The notes under the pieces: generated by a model | Databases searched by the model: none | What the model was told of the DNA's origin: nothing | What the model saw: only the letters and a program-made list of their open reading frames with translations | Source of the DNA: JALQTD01 sp036825655 | Lineage (GTDB): Bacteria > Bacteroidota > Bacteroidia > Flavobacteriales_D > Sanyastnellaceae | NCBI GenBank assembly: GCA_036825655.1 | Contig: DAISXU010000081.1 | Span: 1 to 9,964 of the forward strand | Direction of reading: 5' to 3' | DNA: 9,964 nt | Made by a program: the position numbers and the translations under genes | Shown here: in pieces, positions 1-7,618 of the stretch | Numbering within the stretch: position 1 is the first letter of the stretch | Layout of the letters: every line of letters starts with the position of its first letter

Positions 1-710
1 TCGAAAACTCCATGAGTGTGTGTAATCAAAAGCTCGCTTTCAGAATGAATGTGAGCAACAGAACGCCAGCGCGAATCAACCGGACGGCTCATCAATAACT
101 CACCAGTGCCGTTATAGGAATACAAGGAATCATGGACTTGACAGGCAAAGCCATGAGCGTCAGCACCATCGGACCCAGAATAATGAAAATCAAAACTGTT
201 TTCGATGGGCCCCAAATGAAGCAGTTGGAATTCTCCATCATCACCAAATCTCCCAACAAACTCAGAACAACCAATGAACACCGCACCGTCACCTGCTGAA
301 CTGACCTTCCATATGTCATCAAAATCTCCAACCACAGCCCGAATTACCTGGGTATAATCCAGCCACTCGGGTGCATCCACGTTCAACAATTTTCCGAAAA
401 AACCCTGCCCCCCAACCCACACCTCTTCGCCTTGTGCGACCAGCGATCGTGCTACACCTCGATTGGGCATCGAAATCAAACTCCACGAGCCACCATCAAA
501 AGCCAATACTCCACTTTGATTCGCGGCTAAAACCAAGCGACCTTCCATCACATCGATATCGGTCGTCACAAACCCACCACCCAAAGCCTTCCGATCAAAA
601 GAATGGATCAAGGCAATCCCTCCCTCATTCGAATCGCCCATATTCGTGTCCTGCGCCACCCCTTGAAGTAGCATAGCGATTGACATACATGTGTAGAGGT
701 ACTTCAACAT
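1..710 (-). CDS. Sensory beta-propeller regulator, N-terminal part (runs off the left edge)
   Basis: An uninterrupted reading frame runs from the ATG at 710-708 to the left edge: 236 codons without a stop, checked by translating the whole stretch by hand. Residues 1-20 look like a signal peptide (hydrophobic core, then GVAQ|D), so the next part is periplasmic. What follows resembles the first blades of the ligand-binding propellers of Bacteroidota regulators that carry a triple-tyrosine (Y_Y_Y) domain and a LuxR-, AraC- or histidine-kinase-type output. Visible motifs are NQSGVLAFDGGSW (64-76), MPNRGVARSL (81-90), VWVGGQGFFGKL (97-108) and DDIWKV (131-136). The family typically has 'G(L/V)L.FDG..W', 'pN..vvRSL' and 'iyVGgqgeFGyl' at these places. 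The membrane segment and DNA-binding or kinase domain would lie beyond the window, so the output type cannot be told. It diverges from the PUL operon, the usual place for its regulator. An unrelated propeller protein is the alternative, but less likely. Confidence 0.8.
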   Translation of the reverse strand, partial: MLKYLYTCMSIAMLLQGVAQDTNMGDSNEGGIALIHSFDRKALGGGFVTTDIDVMEGRLVLAANQSGVLAFDGGSWSLISMPNRGVARSLVAQGEEVWVGGQGFFGKLLNVDAPEWLDYTQVIRAVVGDFDDIWKVSSAGDGAVFIGCSEFVGRFGDDGEFQLLHLGPIENSFDFHYSGSDGADAHGFACQVHDSLYSYNGTGELLMSRPVDSRWRSVAHIHSESELLITHTHGVF

Positions 711-898
711 GACTGCTAAGGTAGATGAACTGAGCTTCCCTATCAAAAGTCTAGCATTAATAAGGAATTCAATGTGAAATAACTCAAGTATAAGTGAGTG
801 TATAGAAAGGCGACACACTGAATTGTGCAGTTATTGTAGCGGTATTAAAGTACCCGTATCGAACCAAACAAGTCACTTGCCATTGTACTTTGCACACG
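711..898. promoter_or_regulatory. Divergent intergenic region holding the promoters of regulator and PUL operon
   Basis: This 188-bp gap between two divergent starts must hold both promoters. It is more AT-rich than the flanking genes and shows no convincing coding frame. No perfect Bacteroidota -7 box (TAnnTTTG) was found on either strand. The nearest plus-strand match is TACTTTG at 886-892, one base short in its spacer and so close to the ATG at 899 that a transcript from it would be almost leaderless. On the minus strand, TAGACTTTTG (complement of 742-751), with a TTG about 16 bases upstream, is a loose candidate for the regulator. No Shine-Dalgarno sequence precedes either start, as is normal for this phylum. 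The region is certain to be intergenic; the promoter positions are guesses. Confidence 0.5.
847..891. promoter_or_regulatory. Inverted repeats just upstream of the GH3 start, possible operator
   Basis: Two perfect inverted repeats lie here. AAAGTAC at 847-853 pairs with GTACTTT at 885-891, 31 bases apart. Inside that span, CAAGT (869-873) and ACTTG (875-879) form an 11-bp palindrome around C874. The palindrome ends 19 bases before the ATG at 899, where an operator or a 5'-leader hairpin could act. Short inverted repeats also occur by chance, so this is only a candidate binding site for the divergently encoded regulator. Confidence 0.25.
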
Positions 899-3154
899 AT
901 GAAATACGTGTTTCTCATTCTTTGTTCCATGAGCTTGGCCAGCTGCGTCAGCGACGTTCCGCTCTCCCCCCCAGGAGACGGCAAAGCGCATTGGATCGAA
1001 AACACGTTAGCGCAGATGACCCTGCATCAAAAAGCAGGAGAAATGACCCAGCTCACTTTGGGGGTGTTGTTGAAGGGTTGCGACCCTTTTGAGCCCGACG
1101 AACCTCAAGAGCTTGATAGCTTAAAGGTTGCAGAAGCAGTGGAAACGTATCACATCGGAAGCGTTTTGAACTGCGGCAATCACGCCCATTCTCTGGAAGA
1201 GTGGAGAAATGTCGTGCGGGGCATCCAAGAATCTGCCGCGAGAAGAACCCCTGCAACGCCTATTCTGTATGGAGTGGATGCCGTTCATGGGGCGAATTAC
1301 ACAACCGGAGCCGTTCTGTCTCCTCAGCAAATAGGTCTCGCAGCAACTTGGAACCCTGAATTGGTTTCAGAATTGGCTGCTGGAACGGCGCATGAACTGC
1401 ATGCGGCAGGAACTCCGTGGAACTTTGCGCCCATTTTGGATGTGGGTCGAGACCCGAGGTGGCCTCGGTTCTGGGAAACCTATGGGGAAGACCCTTACCT
1501 CGTTGCAACCATGGGGGCAGCAGCAATCAAGGGGATGCAGAATGGTGCAGTCCCCGTTGCTTCGACCATGAAGCACTTTTTGGGCTACAGCATGCCTTTG
1601 ACAGGAAAAGACCGGACGCCCGCCTGGATTCCAGAGCGGCAACTGCGCGAGATCTTTCTTCCTCCCTTCCAGGCTGGTGTGGATGCGGGTGCCATGACCG
1701 TCATGGTGAACAGCGGTGAGATGAACGGCATCCCCTTGCATGCGAATCCCTGGATCTTGACAGACCTCCTTCGCGATGAAATGGGATTCGAGGGGGTCGT
1801 GGTCACCGATTGGGAAGACATCAAGTACCTCGTAACGAGGCACATGGTCGCCGAGAATTACAAAGACGCCATTGAGATGGTCATTTTGGCCGGAGTGGAC
1901 ATGAGCATGGTCCCCCTCGATTTGGATTTCCCGGTGTTGCTGACGGAATTAGTGGAAGAAGGCCGAATCACCGAGGAGCGCATTGATGAATCCGTAAGGA
2001 GGATTTTAGGCCTCAAATGGGATTTAGGCTTGGTGGAAGATCCGGGGCCACCCGAAAGCCATGTGGTCTTTGAATCATGGCGCAAAGATCAGCAGCAACT
2101 TGCCCAAAAAGCTGCTGAGCAGAGCATTACTTTGCTTAAAAACAATGGAAAGGTGCTCCCGCTTTCACGCACGGAGAACCTTTGGGTTACAGGCCCTACT
2201 TCTGCTTCATTGGCCGCCATCAATGGAGGTTGGACTGGAACATGGCAAGGAACGGATTCAGCCTACGATACGCCCGGTGCAACTTCAGCCCTAGAAGCAA
2301 TTCGCACCGAGTGGTTGGGTGCAGTAAACCACTTTGCACTGGACATGAACTTCCAAGATGATGACATCGCTGAAGCCGTTGCTGATTTGAAAACCAATCG
2401 CAACGTGCAAGCGGCTGTTGTTTTCCTCGGGGAGATGCCCTATTCAGAAATCGTGGGCAACGATGAAGAAGTGAGGTTGGCTGAAAACCAATCCAAATTG
2501 GTTCAGGCCCTGTGTGACACAGGTGTACCTGTTGTAGGGGTGTACCTCGGAGGTCGTCCTCGGCGCATGGAAGAGGCAGTGGATGCACTGGATGCATTCA
2601 TTATGGGTTACCTTCCCGGCGACTGGGGCGGATTCGCCATCGCGCGCGTATTGGACGGCGAAGTGAATCCATCTGGACACTTGCCATTTACATGGCCTCG
2701 GAAATCAGGTTCACACTTGACATACGACCACAAACACACCGAGGCGGTTCATACCGATTTTTCCCTGACCGCATTTCGTCCACTCTTTCATTTCGGTGAT
2801 GGAATGAACTACAGCGACGTTCAAGTGGTTGAGGTACTGGTGGAAAAAGCATCCTACTCCATGGAAGACTCTGTGAAAATTCGAGCCACAATTGAAAATC
2901 CCAGTACGCGAGATGCATCGGATGTGATTCACTTATTCAGCCAAGATCGGGTTGCAAGCGTCACTCCCAGTGTGGATCGACTGAGGGCCTTCCAACGAGT
3001 AGACATCCCAGCTGGCGCGCGAACTGAAGTCCGTTTCGAAGTGCCCGTGAAGCAATTGGGGTTCATTGACCGAAATCTAAAATACACCGTCGAACCCGGA
3101 GCTTTTGGCATCCGAATCGCTAATTATTCAACCACCATTCAAGTCAATCCATGA
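899..3154 (+). CDS. GH3 exo-beta-glucosidase / beta-glucan glucohydrolase lipoprotein
   Basis: A 751-residue family 3 glycoside hydrolase that should cut glucose from the non-reducing ends of beta-glucan oligosaccharides. ATG at 899 is preferred over an in-frame TTG at 890 because it starts directly with a lipoprotein signal: lipobox LASC, lipidated Cys16. The N-terminal TIM barrel spans about 35-375, with substrate-contacting Asp127 (YGVDAVHG), a Lys-His pair 225-226 (MKHFLGY) and the nucleophile Asp304 in VVVTDWEDI. The second alpha/beta domain is about 405-605, with GEMPYSE (511-517) matching the acid/base loop of barley ExoI-type exo-glucanases, where Glu512 is the likely acid/base. It closes with PSGHLPFTWP (591-600). 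A fibronectin III-like domain covers about 640-751. All catalytic motifs are present and the length is normal. It is the first gene of the operon and overlaps the next by 4 bases. Specificity (beta-1,3 versus beta-1,4 or mixed) cannot be read directly; the PUL context favours beta-1,3-glucan. Whether it sits in the periplasm or on the surface is open. Confidence 0.93.
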   Translation: MKYVFLILCSMSLASCVSDVPLSPPGDGKAHWIENTLAQMTLHQKAGEMTQLTLGVLLKGCDPFEPDEPQELDSLKVAEAVETYHIGSVLNCGNHAHSLEEWRNVVRGIQESAARRTPATPILYGVDAVHGANYTTGAVLSPQQIGLAATWNPELVSELAAGTAHELHAAGTPWNFAPILDVGRDPRWPRFWETYGEDPYLVATMGAAAIKGMQNGAVPVASTMKHFLGYSMPLTGKDRTPAWIPERQLREIFLPPFQAGVDAGAMTVMVNSGEMNGIPLHANPWILTDLLRDEMGFEGVVVTDWEDIKYLVTRHMVAENYKDAIEMVILAGVDMSMVPLDLDFPVLLTELVEEGRITEERIDESVRRILGLKWDLGLVEDPGPPESHVVFESWRKDQQQLAQKAAEQSITLLKNNGKVLPLSRTENLWVTGPTSASLAAINGGWTGTWQGTDSAYDTPGATSALEAIRTEWLGAVNHFALDMNFQDDDIAEAVADLKTNRNVQAAVVFLGEMPYSEIVGNDEEVRLAENQSKLVQALCDTGVPVVGVYLGGRPRRMEEAVDALDAFIMGYLPGDWGGFAIARVLDGEVNPSGHLPFTWPRKSGSHLTYDHKHTEAVHTDFSLTAFRPLFHFGDGMNYSDVQVVEVLVEKASYSMEDSVKIRATIENPSTRDASDVIHLFSQDRVASVTPSVDRLRAFQRVDIPAGARTEVRFEVPVKQLGFIDRNLKYTVEPGAFGIRIANYSTTIQVNP

Positions 3155-4542
3155 TTATGAAAAATTTCGCCTTGATTCTCGCGCTGAGCGCATCAACATT
3201 GGCTCTCGGCCAAACCCACCAAGTCACTTTCGAAGTGAATATGTCGAACGAAATCGTGGCCGCGAGCGGAGTTTTTCTAGCTGGAGGCGCTGATTTTGGT
3301 GTGCCAGGCACCAATCCGATGACGGACGACGATGGCGACGGCACGTACAGCATCACAGTCGAGCTCGCGGATGGATACAGCGGCTATTACACTTTCACCA
3401 ACGGAGCTTGCGCAGACTGGAGCTGCAAAGAAAGCCTCGTGGGACAGCCCTGTGGAGTTGCGGCCAACTTCTACGACAGGTTTTTGGAACCCATCACAAT
3501 GGACACCACCTTGTCCACTTGCTTTGCTCAATGCACAACAGACGGATCGTGCAACGCTCCAGAGGAACCACTTGACGTCACGTTCAATGTGGATATGTCG
3601 ACCACTGCAGTCGCAGGCGCCGTTTACATCACTGGACTTGCCATAGACAACTGGTGCGGCAATTGCGTCGAGATGTTCGATGACAACGGGGATGGGGTTT
3701 ACTCTTTGACCATGCAACTCGAACCAGGAGGATATGAATACCGTTTCAACAATGGTGGATGGGATGGACAAGAAGATTTGACACCAGAGGATGATGCTGA
3801 TTGCACCTTGACGACCGGCGCGTTCACCAATCGCCTGATCACCGTTTCAGGTGCTGAACCTTTGGTTGTGGACACGGTTTGTTTCAGCGAGTGTGCTGCT
3901 TGCTCTGGTGACCCTGTAGATCCAATCACTTCGGACGTTACCTTCTCTGTGGACATGTCCAATGAAACGGTTGCTGGCCCAGTATACATCACTGGCCTTA
4001 CGATTGACGACTGGTGCGGCACATGTGTTGAGATGTTGGACGAAGACGGAGACCAAGTCTACACCATCACGTTGCCTTTAGCCGAGGGTGCACATGAATT
4101 CAAATACAACAACGGCGGATGGGAAGGAACTGAAGCACTTGATGCCACTGAAGATGCTGAGTGCACCTTGACTACAGGAGAGTTTACCAACCGCATTTAC
4201 ACCGTGACCGACTCGCTCCCTGGAGACCTTGGAGTCGTTTGTTTCAACAGCTGTGAGGCTTGCGCACCCGTTATTGGAATCAACGAAATCAGCGCCTTGG
4301 AGTTTGGAGTTTATCCATCCGTAACGGACGGAGCATTCGCTGTGCGTTTCAATGAGTTGACCAACAAAGACGCCAACTTGACGGTTCGTCGGATTGATGG
4401 TGGGCTGGTTCTTGAGCAACAGGTTGTTGCCGGAACTTCTGTCCTCAATTTGGATGCAACCAACTGGGAAGCGGGCATTTATTTGGTTCATTGCTCCAAC
4501 GCCTTTGGAGGAGGCGTTCAGCGTATCATTAAGATTCAATAA
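3151..4542 (+). CDS. T9SS-exported protein of three Cys-rich repeats, putative glycan-binding
   Basis: A 463-residue exported protein with no recognisable catalytic domain. ATG at 3151 overlaps the GH3 stop (ATGA); a second in-frame ATG at 3157 gives a tidier signal peptide and is an equally good start. A signal peptide covers about 1-20 (LALG|Q). Three beta-sandwich-like repeats follow at about 23-134, 141-251 and 261-371, each opening with VTF.V(D/N)MS. Repeats 2 and 3 share VYITGL.ID.WCG.CVEM, then an Asp-rich loop, NNGGW.G.E.L and CTLTTG.FTNR. Repeat 1 is a diverged version with GQPCGVAANFYDRF. Residues 376-463 form a type A T9SS sorting domain: FGVYPSVTDGAFAV, a run of beta strands, WEAGIYLVH and a basic end (RIIKIQ). 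From memory of the family, similar repeats are often attached to GH16 laminarinases of Bacteroidota. Here they stand alone in a PUL, so a secreted or surface-anchored glycan-binding role is inferred, not shown. Asp-rich loops such as DDDGDGTY (59-66) could bind calcium. Confidence 0.85.
   Translation: MIMKNFALILALSASTLALGQTHQVTFEVNMSNEIVAASGVFLAGGADFGVPGTNPMTDDDGDGTYSITVELADGYSGYYTFTNGACADWSCKESLVGQPCGVAANFYDRFLEPITMDTTLSTCFAQCTTDGSCNAPEEPLDVTFNVDMSTTAVAGAVYITGLAIDNWCGNCVEMFDDNGDGVYSLTMQLEPGGYEYRFNNGGWDGQEDLTPEDDADCTLTTGAFTNRLITVSGAEPLVVDTVCFSECAACSGDPVDPITSDVTFSVDMSNETVAGPVYITGLTIDDWCGTCVEMLDEDGDQVYTITLPLAEGAHEFKYNNGGWEGTEALDATEDAECTLTTGEFTNRIYTVTDSLPGDLGVVCFNSCEACAPVIGINEISALEFGVYPSVTDGAFAVRFNELTNKDANLTVRRIDGGLVLEQQVVAGTSVLNLDATNWEAGIYLVHCSNAFGGGVQRIIKIQ
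3217..3552 (+). repeat. Repeat 1 of the T9SS protein (diverged domain)
   Basis: Encodes residues 23-134. It opens like the others (VTFEVNMS) and has the Asp-rich loop DDDGDGTYSITVEL, but then differs: YYTFTNGACADWSCKE, GQPCGVAANFYDRFL and TTLSTCFAQC. It lacks the WCG.C pair of repeats 2 and 3 and has its own set of cysteines. It is probably the same general fold with a different binding face. Confidence 0.7.
3571..4263 (+). repeat. Tandem duplication: repeats 2 and 3 of the T9SS protein
   Basis: Two units encoding residues 141-251 and 261-371, with a period of exactly 120 codons (360 bp). An ungapped hand alignment gives about 64 identities in 111 positions. Each unit keeps the same six cysteines: WCG.C, the C of CTLTTG, and CF..C..C at the end. 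Six conserved cysteines in an exported domain suggest disulfides. The DNA copies differ at many silent positions, so the duplication is not recent. Confidence 0.85.
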
Positions 4543-4548
4543 GCACTC

Positions 4549-7500
4549 ATGCGGCATCTGCTCATAATCATCGCATTCATCACTGCAGGAATCCATTCCC
4601 TTTACGGCCAACAATTGGTCGTAGAGGGAACGGTTCGTGCAACCGACATCGACGGTGGCCTACCGGTAGTTACAGTTAAAGAGAAAGGCACCAGCAATGG
4701 AACCTTCACCGACATGAATGGACAATACCGTCTTGAAGTGTCAAGCGTGGGGGCGTCCTTGACCTTTTCATTCATCGGCTATCTTGAAAAGACCGTTCAA
4801 GTGCCCAACTCTGGAAAATTAGACGTTGTGCTTGAACCAGACATCGCTGGACTCGATGAGGCCATTGTAATTGGATACGGCAATGAGAAGCGGAGCCGCA
4901 TCACAGGTTCCGTTGGAACCATCGACAGCAAAGAAATCACTTCCATGCCCGTGCTCCGAACAGAGCAAGCCCTTCAAGGCCGAGCTGCTGGTGTGCAGGT
5001 TACCCAAAATTCAGGTCAACCAGGCAGTACACAGAGCATCCGAATTCGAGGCACGGGCTCATTGAACAATGCCGAACCGCTATTCGTAGTGGACGGCATT
5101 CCACAATCTGGAATCGACTACCTCAACCCAGCAGACATCGAGAGCATCTCGGTACTCAAGGATGCGGCTTCTGCTGCGATCTATGGCGCACGTGGTGGAA
5201 ACGGGGTCATTTTGGTAACCACCAAAAAAGGCACAGCAGGTGCCCCCCCAACGATCAGCTACGAAACCTATTTTGGAATACAAGAGCCTTGGAAGTACAT
5301 GGCCCTCTTGAACGCTGAGCAGTACGGCATTCTGATGAACGAAAGCCGCGTAGCTGCTGGACTCAGCCCCGATCCCCTGCTCGCAGACCCTTCAACGCTT
5401 GGAGAAGGCACCGATTGGCAAGATGAAATCTTCGAACGGGCCCCCATCATGAGCCACAGCTTTAGCTACACGCAAGGATCGGATGTCGGTTCGACTGCCA
5501 TTACGGGAAGCTATTTCACGCAAGATGGAATCATCGGTGGAGAGAAAGGAAACTTTGAGCGGTACACGTTCCGTGTGAATACCACCCAAACAGGTGGTGA
5601 GAAATTCCGCATGGGTCAAAACGTGAACATTACCCACTTGAATCGTTCAGCGCTGGCTGAAAACAATGAATTCACGACCCCTGTCGTGCGCGCACTGAAC
5701 ATGGACCCCGTCACTCCGGTAACCCGGAACGACGGAGAGTACTCCTATTCCATGTTCATTGATTCGGACATCGCGAATCCCGCGAATCAAATCGCTACAA
5801 CGTTTGACGACTGGACCACCAATCGCATGGTAGCCTCAGCTTATGCCGAGGCTGACCTTTTAGCTGGATTAACATACCGCTCTACCCTTTCCATCGACTA
5901 CAGCTTAGGAAGCCAACGCATTTTCTTTCCTACCTATGACTTGGGAATCGGTGCAAATGACCCGGAACGACCAGCCTACGAATTCCGCCCCGTTAATTCG
6001 GTTGTTCGCGCGGAAAACCAATGGGCGAATTGGCAATGGGAACAGCTGCTGCGCTACGATCGCGAATTGGAGAACGGGAACCAAATCAACTTGATTGCAG
6101 GCTATTCTGCATTGAAAAGCACCTATCAAAATGTAGTGGCAAGCCGGGATAGCCTGACAACCAATGAAGCCACTCAAGCCTTCCTCGATAACAGCCTGAA
6201 CGCGGCTGAGCAGGCACCTCGTGCAAGCGGCGGTTGGGGCGAGTCTTCATTCCTTTCCTCGTTCATGAGAGGAAGCTATGCCATCGGAGATGAGTGGAAC
6301 GTGTCGGCTACGATTCGCCGAGATGGATCTTCTCGTTTTGGAATCAACAACCGCTACGGCTGGTTCCCATCGGCCTCTCTGGCCTGGAATTTGACTGAAA
6401 AACCATGGGTGTCTGAGAAAGATTGGATTGAATTCCTGAAGATCAGGGCAAGCTGGGGACGCAATGGAAATGCTGATGGAATCGGGAATTACGATTACAC
6501 TTCCATTGTCATCAATGGCTTAAACTACACCTTTGGTCCAGATCAGCAGCAAGTGAACGGCGCTGGTCCAGTGAACACATCCAATCCAGACCTCAAGTGG
6601 GAAACCGTATCCCAATCCAACATCGGAATCGATGCGGACCTCTATGATGGCAAGTTCAACATTGTCATCGACGCGTTTGTGAAGCAGACCAATGACATGC
6701 TTGCTGTCGTTCCAATTCCAGGTGTGGTCGGGTTCAATCCTTCTCCAACCAACATCGCCTCAGCTCGCAATGCTGGGGTAGAATTGGCCTTGGGCTATCA
6801 ACACGTCGGCAAAGAATTCTCCTATAAAGTGAATGGAAACCTGAGTGTCATTCGGAACAGCGTGACGAATCTTGGCGAGGGCGGTCAGCCCATTTCCAGC
6901 GGCAGCGTATTCGGATCAGGTGACTTTACCGCCTTGACCGAAATCGGGATGCCGATGGCATATTTCTACGGTTTTGAAACCGCAGGAGTTTTCCAAACAC
7001 AAGAAGAAGCAGACGCCAATTTGGCACAGCCCGATGCGGTAGCAGGAGATTTGATTTTCGTCGATCAAGATGGAAATGGCGTTTTGGACAATGGCGATAA
7101 GGTCATGATTGGAAATCCACATCCTGACTTCACATACGGTTTGGCCTTCGAAGGCAGCCGTGGCCCGTTTGACCTGAACATCTTCATTCAAGGCTCTCAT
7201 GGGAACGACCTCTACAACGGAATTTTCAGGTACGACCTGAACATGACCAACCTCCCCATCAGTGCACTGGAACGTTGGACGGGTGAAGGCAGTACGAACG
7301 AAAATCCGCGCCTCTCGCACACGGACCCCAACCGCAACAACCGCGTATCTGATCGGTTCATTGAGGACGGGTCTTACTTGCGGATCAAGAACATCCAACT
7401 CGGTTACAACCTCCCTGAAGCCACATTGGAAAGGGTCGGCCTCGAGGCCTGCCGCATTTATGTCGCAGGAAGCAACGTCTTCACCTTCACCTCTTACAGC

Positions 7501-7608
7501 GGATTGGATCCCGAAGTGGGAACGCGCGGCACGCTTGAAATAGGCATTGATCGCGGATTTTATCCAAGTCCACGGATGTTCATGGTCGGCTTGAACGTAA
7601 CTTTCTAA
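4549..7608 (+). CDS. SusC/RagA-family TonB-dependent outer-membrane transporter
   Basis: A 1019-residue transporter that would import oligosaccharides across the outer membrane with energy from TonB-ExbBD. The signal peptide covers residues 1-20 (LYG|QQ). A carboxypeptidase-regulatory-like domain follows at about 23-96 (VEGTVRATDIDGGLPVVTV, FSFIGY), then a TonB-box-like stretch LDEAIVIGYG (102-111). The plug domain at about 113-228 has the SusC/RagA signatures IRIRGTGSLNN, PLFVVDGIP and LKDAASAAIYGARGGNG. The rest is the 22-strand barrel, with the late family motif DQDGNGVLDNGDK and IGNPHPDFTYG, and it ends on a terminal aromatic residue (FMVGLNVTF), as outer-membrane proteins do. Length and motifs are complete, with no frameshift. 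No N-terminal STN (secretin/TonB short) domain is seen, so sigma/anti-sigma signalling through this transporter is unlikely. It starts 6 bases after the previous stop and 10 bases before susD, with which it should form a complex. Confidence 0.97.
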   Translation: MRHLLIIIAFITAGIHSLYGQQLVVEGTVRATDIDGGLPVVTVKEKGTSNGTFTDMNGQYRLEVSSVGASLTFSFIGYLEKTVQVPNSGKLDVVLEPDIAGLDEAIVIGYGNEKRSRITGSVGTIDSKEITSMPVLRTEQALQGRAAGVQVTQNSGQPGSTQSIRIRGTGSLNNAEPLFVVDGIPQSGIDYLNPADIESISVLKDAASAAIYGARGGNGVILVTTKKGTAGAPPTISYETYFGIQEPWKYMALLNAEQYGILMNESRVAAGLSPDPLLADPSTLGEGTDWQDEIFERAPIMSHSFSYTQGSDVGSTAITGSYFTQDGIIGGEKGNFERYTFRVNTTQTGGEKFRMGQNVNITHLNRSALAENNEFTTPVVRALNMDPVTPVTRNDGEYSYSMFIDSDIANPANQIATTFDDWTTNRMVASAYAEADLLAGLTYRSTLSIDYSLGSQRIFFPTYDLGIGANDPERPAYEFRPVNSVVRAENQWANWQWEQLLRYDRELENGNQINLIAGYSALKSTYQNVVASRDSLTTNEATQAFLDNSLNAAEQAPRASGGWGESSFLSSFMRGSYAIGDEWNVSATIRRDGSSRFGINNRYGWFPSASLAWNLTEKPWVSEKDWIEFLKIRASWGRNGNADGIGNYDYTSIVINGLNYTFGPDQQQVNGAGPVNTSNPDLKWETVSQSNIGIDADLYDGKFNIVIDAFVKQTNDMLAVVPIPGVVGFNPSPTNIASARNAGVELALGYQHVGKEFSYKVNGNLSVIRNSVTNLGEGGQPISSGSVFGSGDFTALTEIGMPMAYFYGFETAGVFQTQEEADANLAQPDAVAGDLIFVDQDGNGVLDNGDKVMIGNPHPDFTYGLAFEGSRGPFDLNIFIQGSHGNDLYNGIFRYDLNMTNLPISALERWTGEGSTNENPRLSHTDPNRNNRVSDRFIEDGSYLRIKNIQLGYNLPEATLERVGLEACRIYVAGSNVFTFTSYSGLDPEVGTRGTLEIGIDRGFYPSPRMFMVGLNVTF

Positions 7609-7618
7609 AACCACTCGC

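Noticed and set aside
92..676. Short open frames on both strands within the left-hand region
   Set aside because: The region is explained by the minus-strand propeller frame running from 710 to the edge; the others are out of frame with it and lack family features.
796..819. Inverted repeat AGTGT / ACACT in the intergenic region
   Set aside because: The arms are only 5 bp with a 13-base gap, which is expected by chance in a region of this size.
823..1092. Plus-strand small frame overlapping the GH3 start
   Set aside because: It overlaps the lipoprotein signal and early GH3 domain in another frame, and its translation is low-complexity and Arg/Ser-rich.
1367..1843. Minus-strand open frame opposite the GH3 catalytic barrel
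   Set aside because: The plus strand here carries GH3 catalytic motifs; the antisense protein has no recognisable features.
4078..4614. Minus-strand open frame spanning the end of the T9SS protein and the start of SusC
   Set aside because: It is antisense to the sorting domain and the SusC signal peptide, with no domain content of its own.
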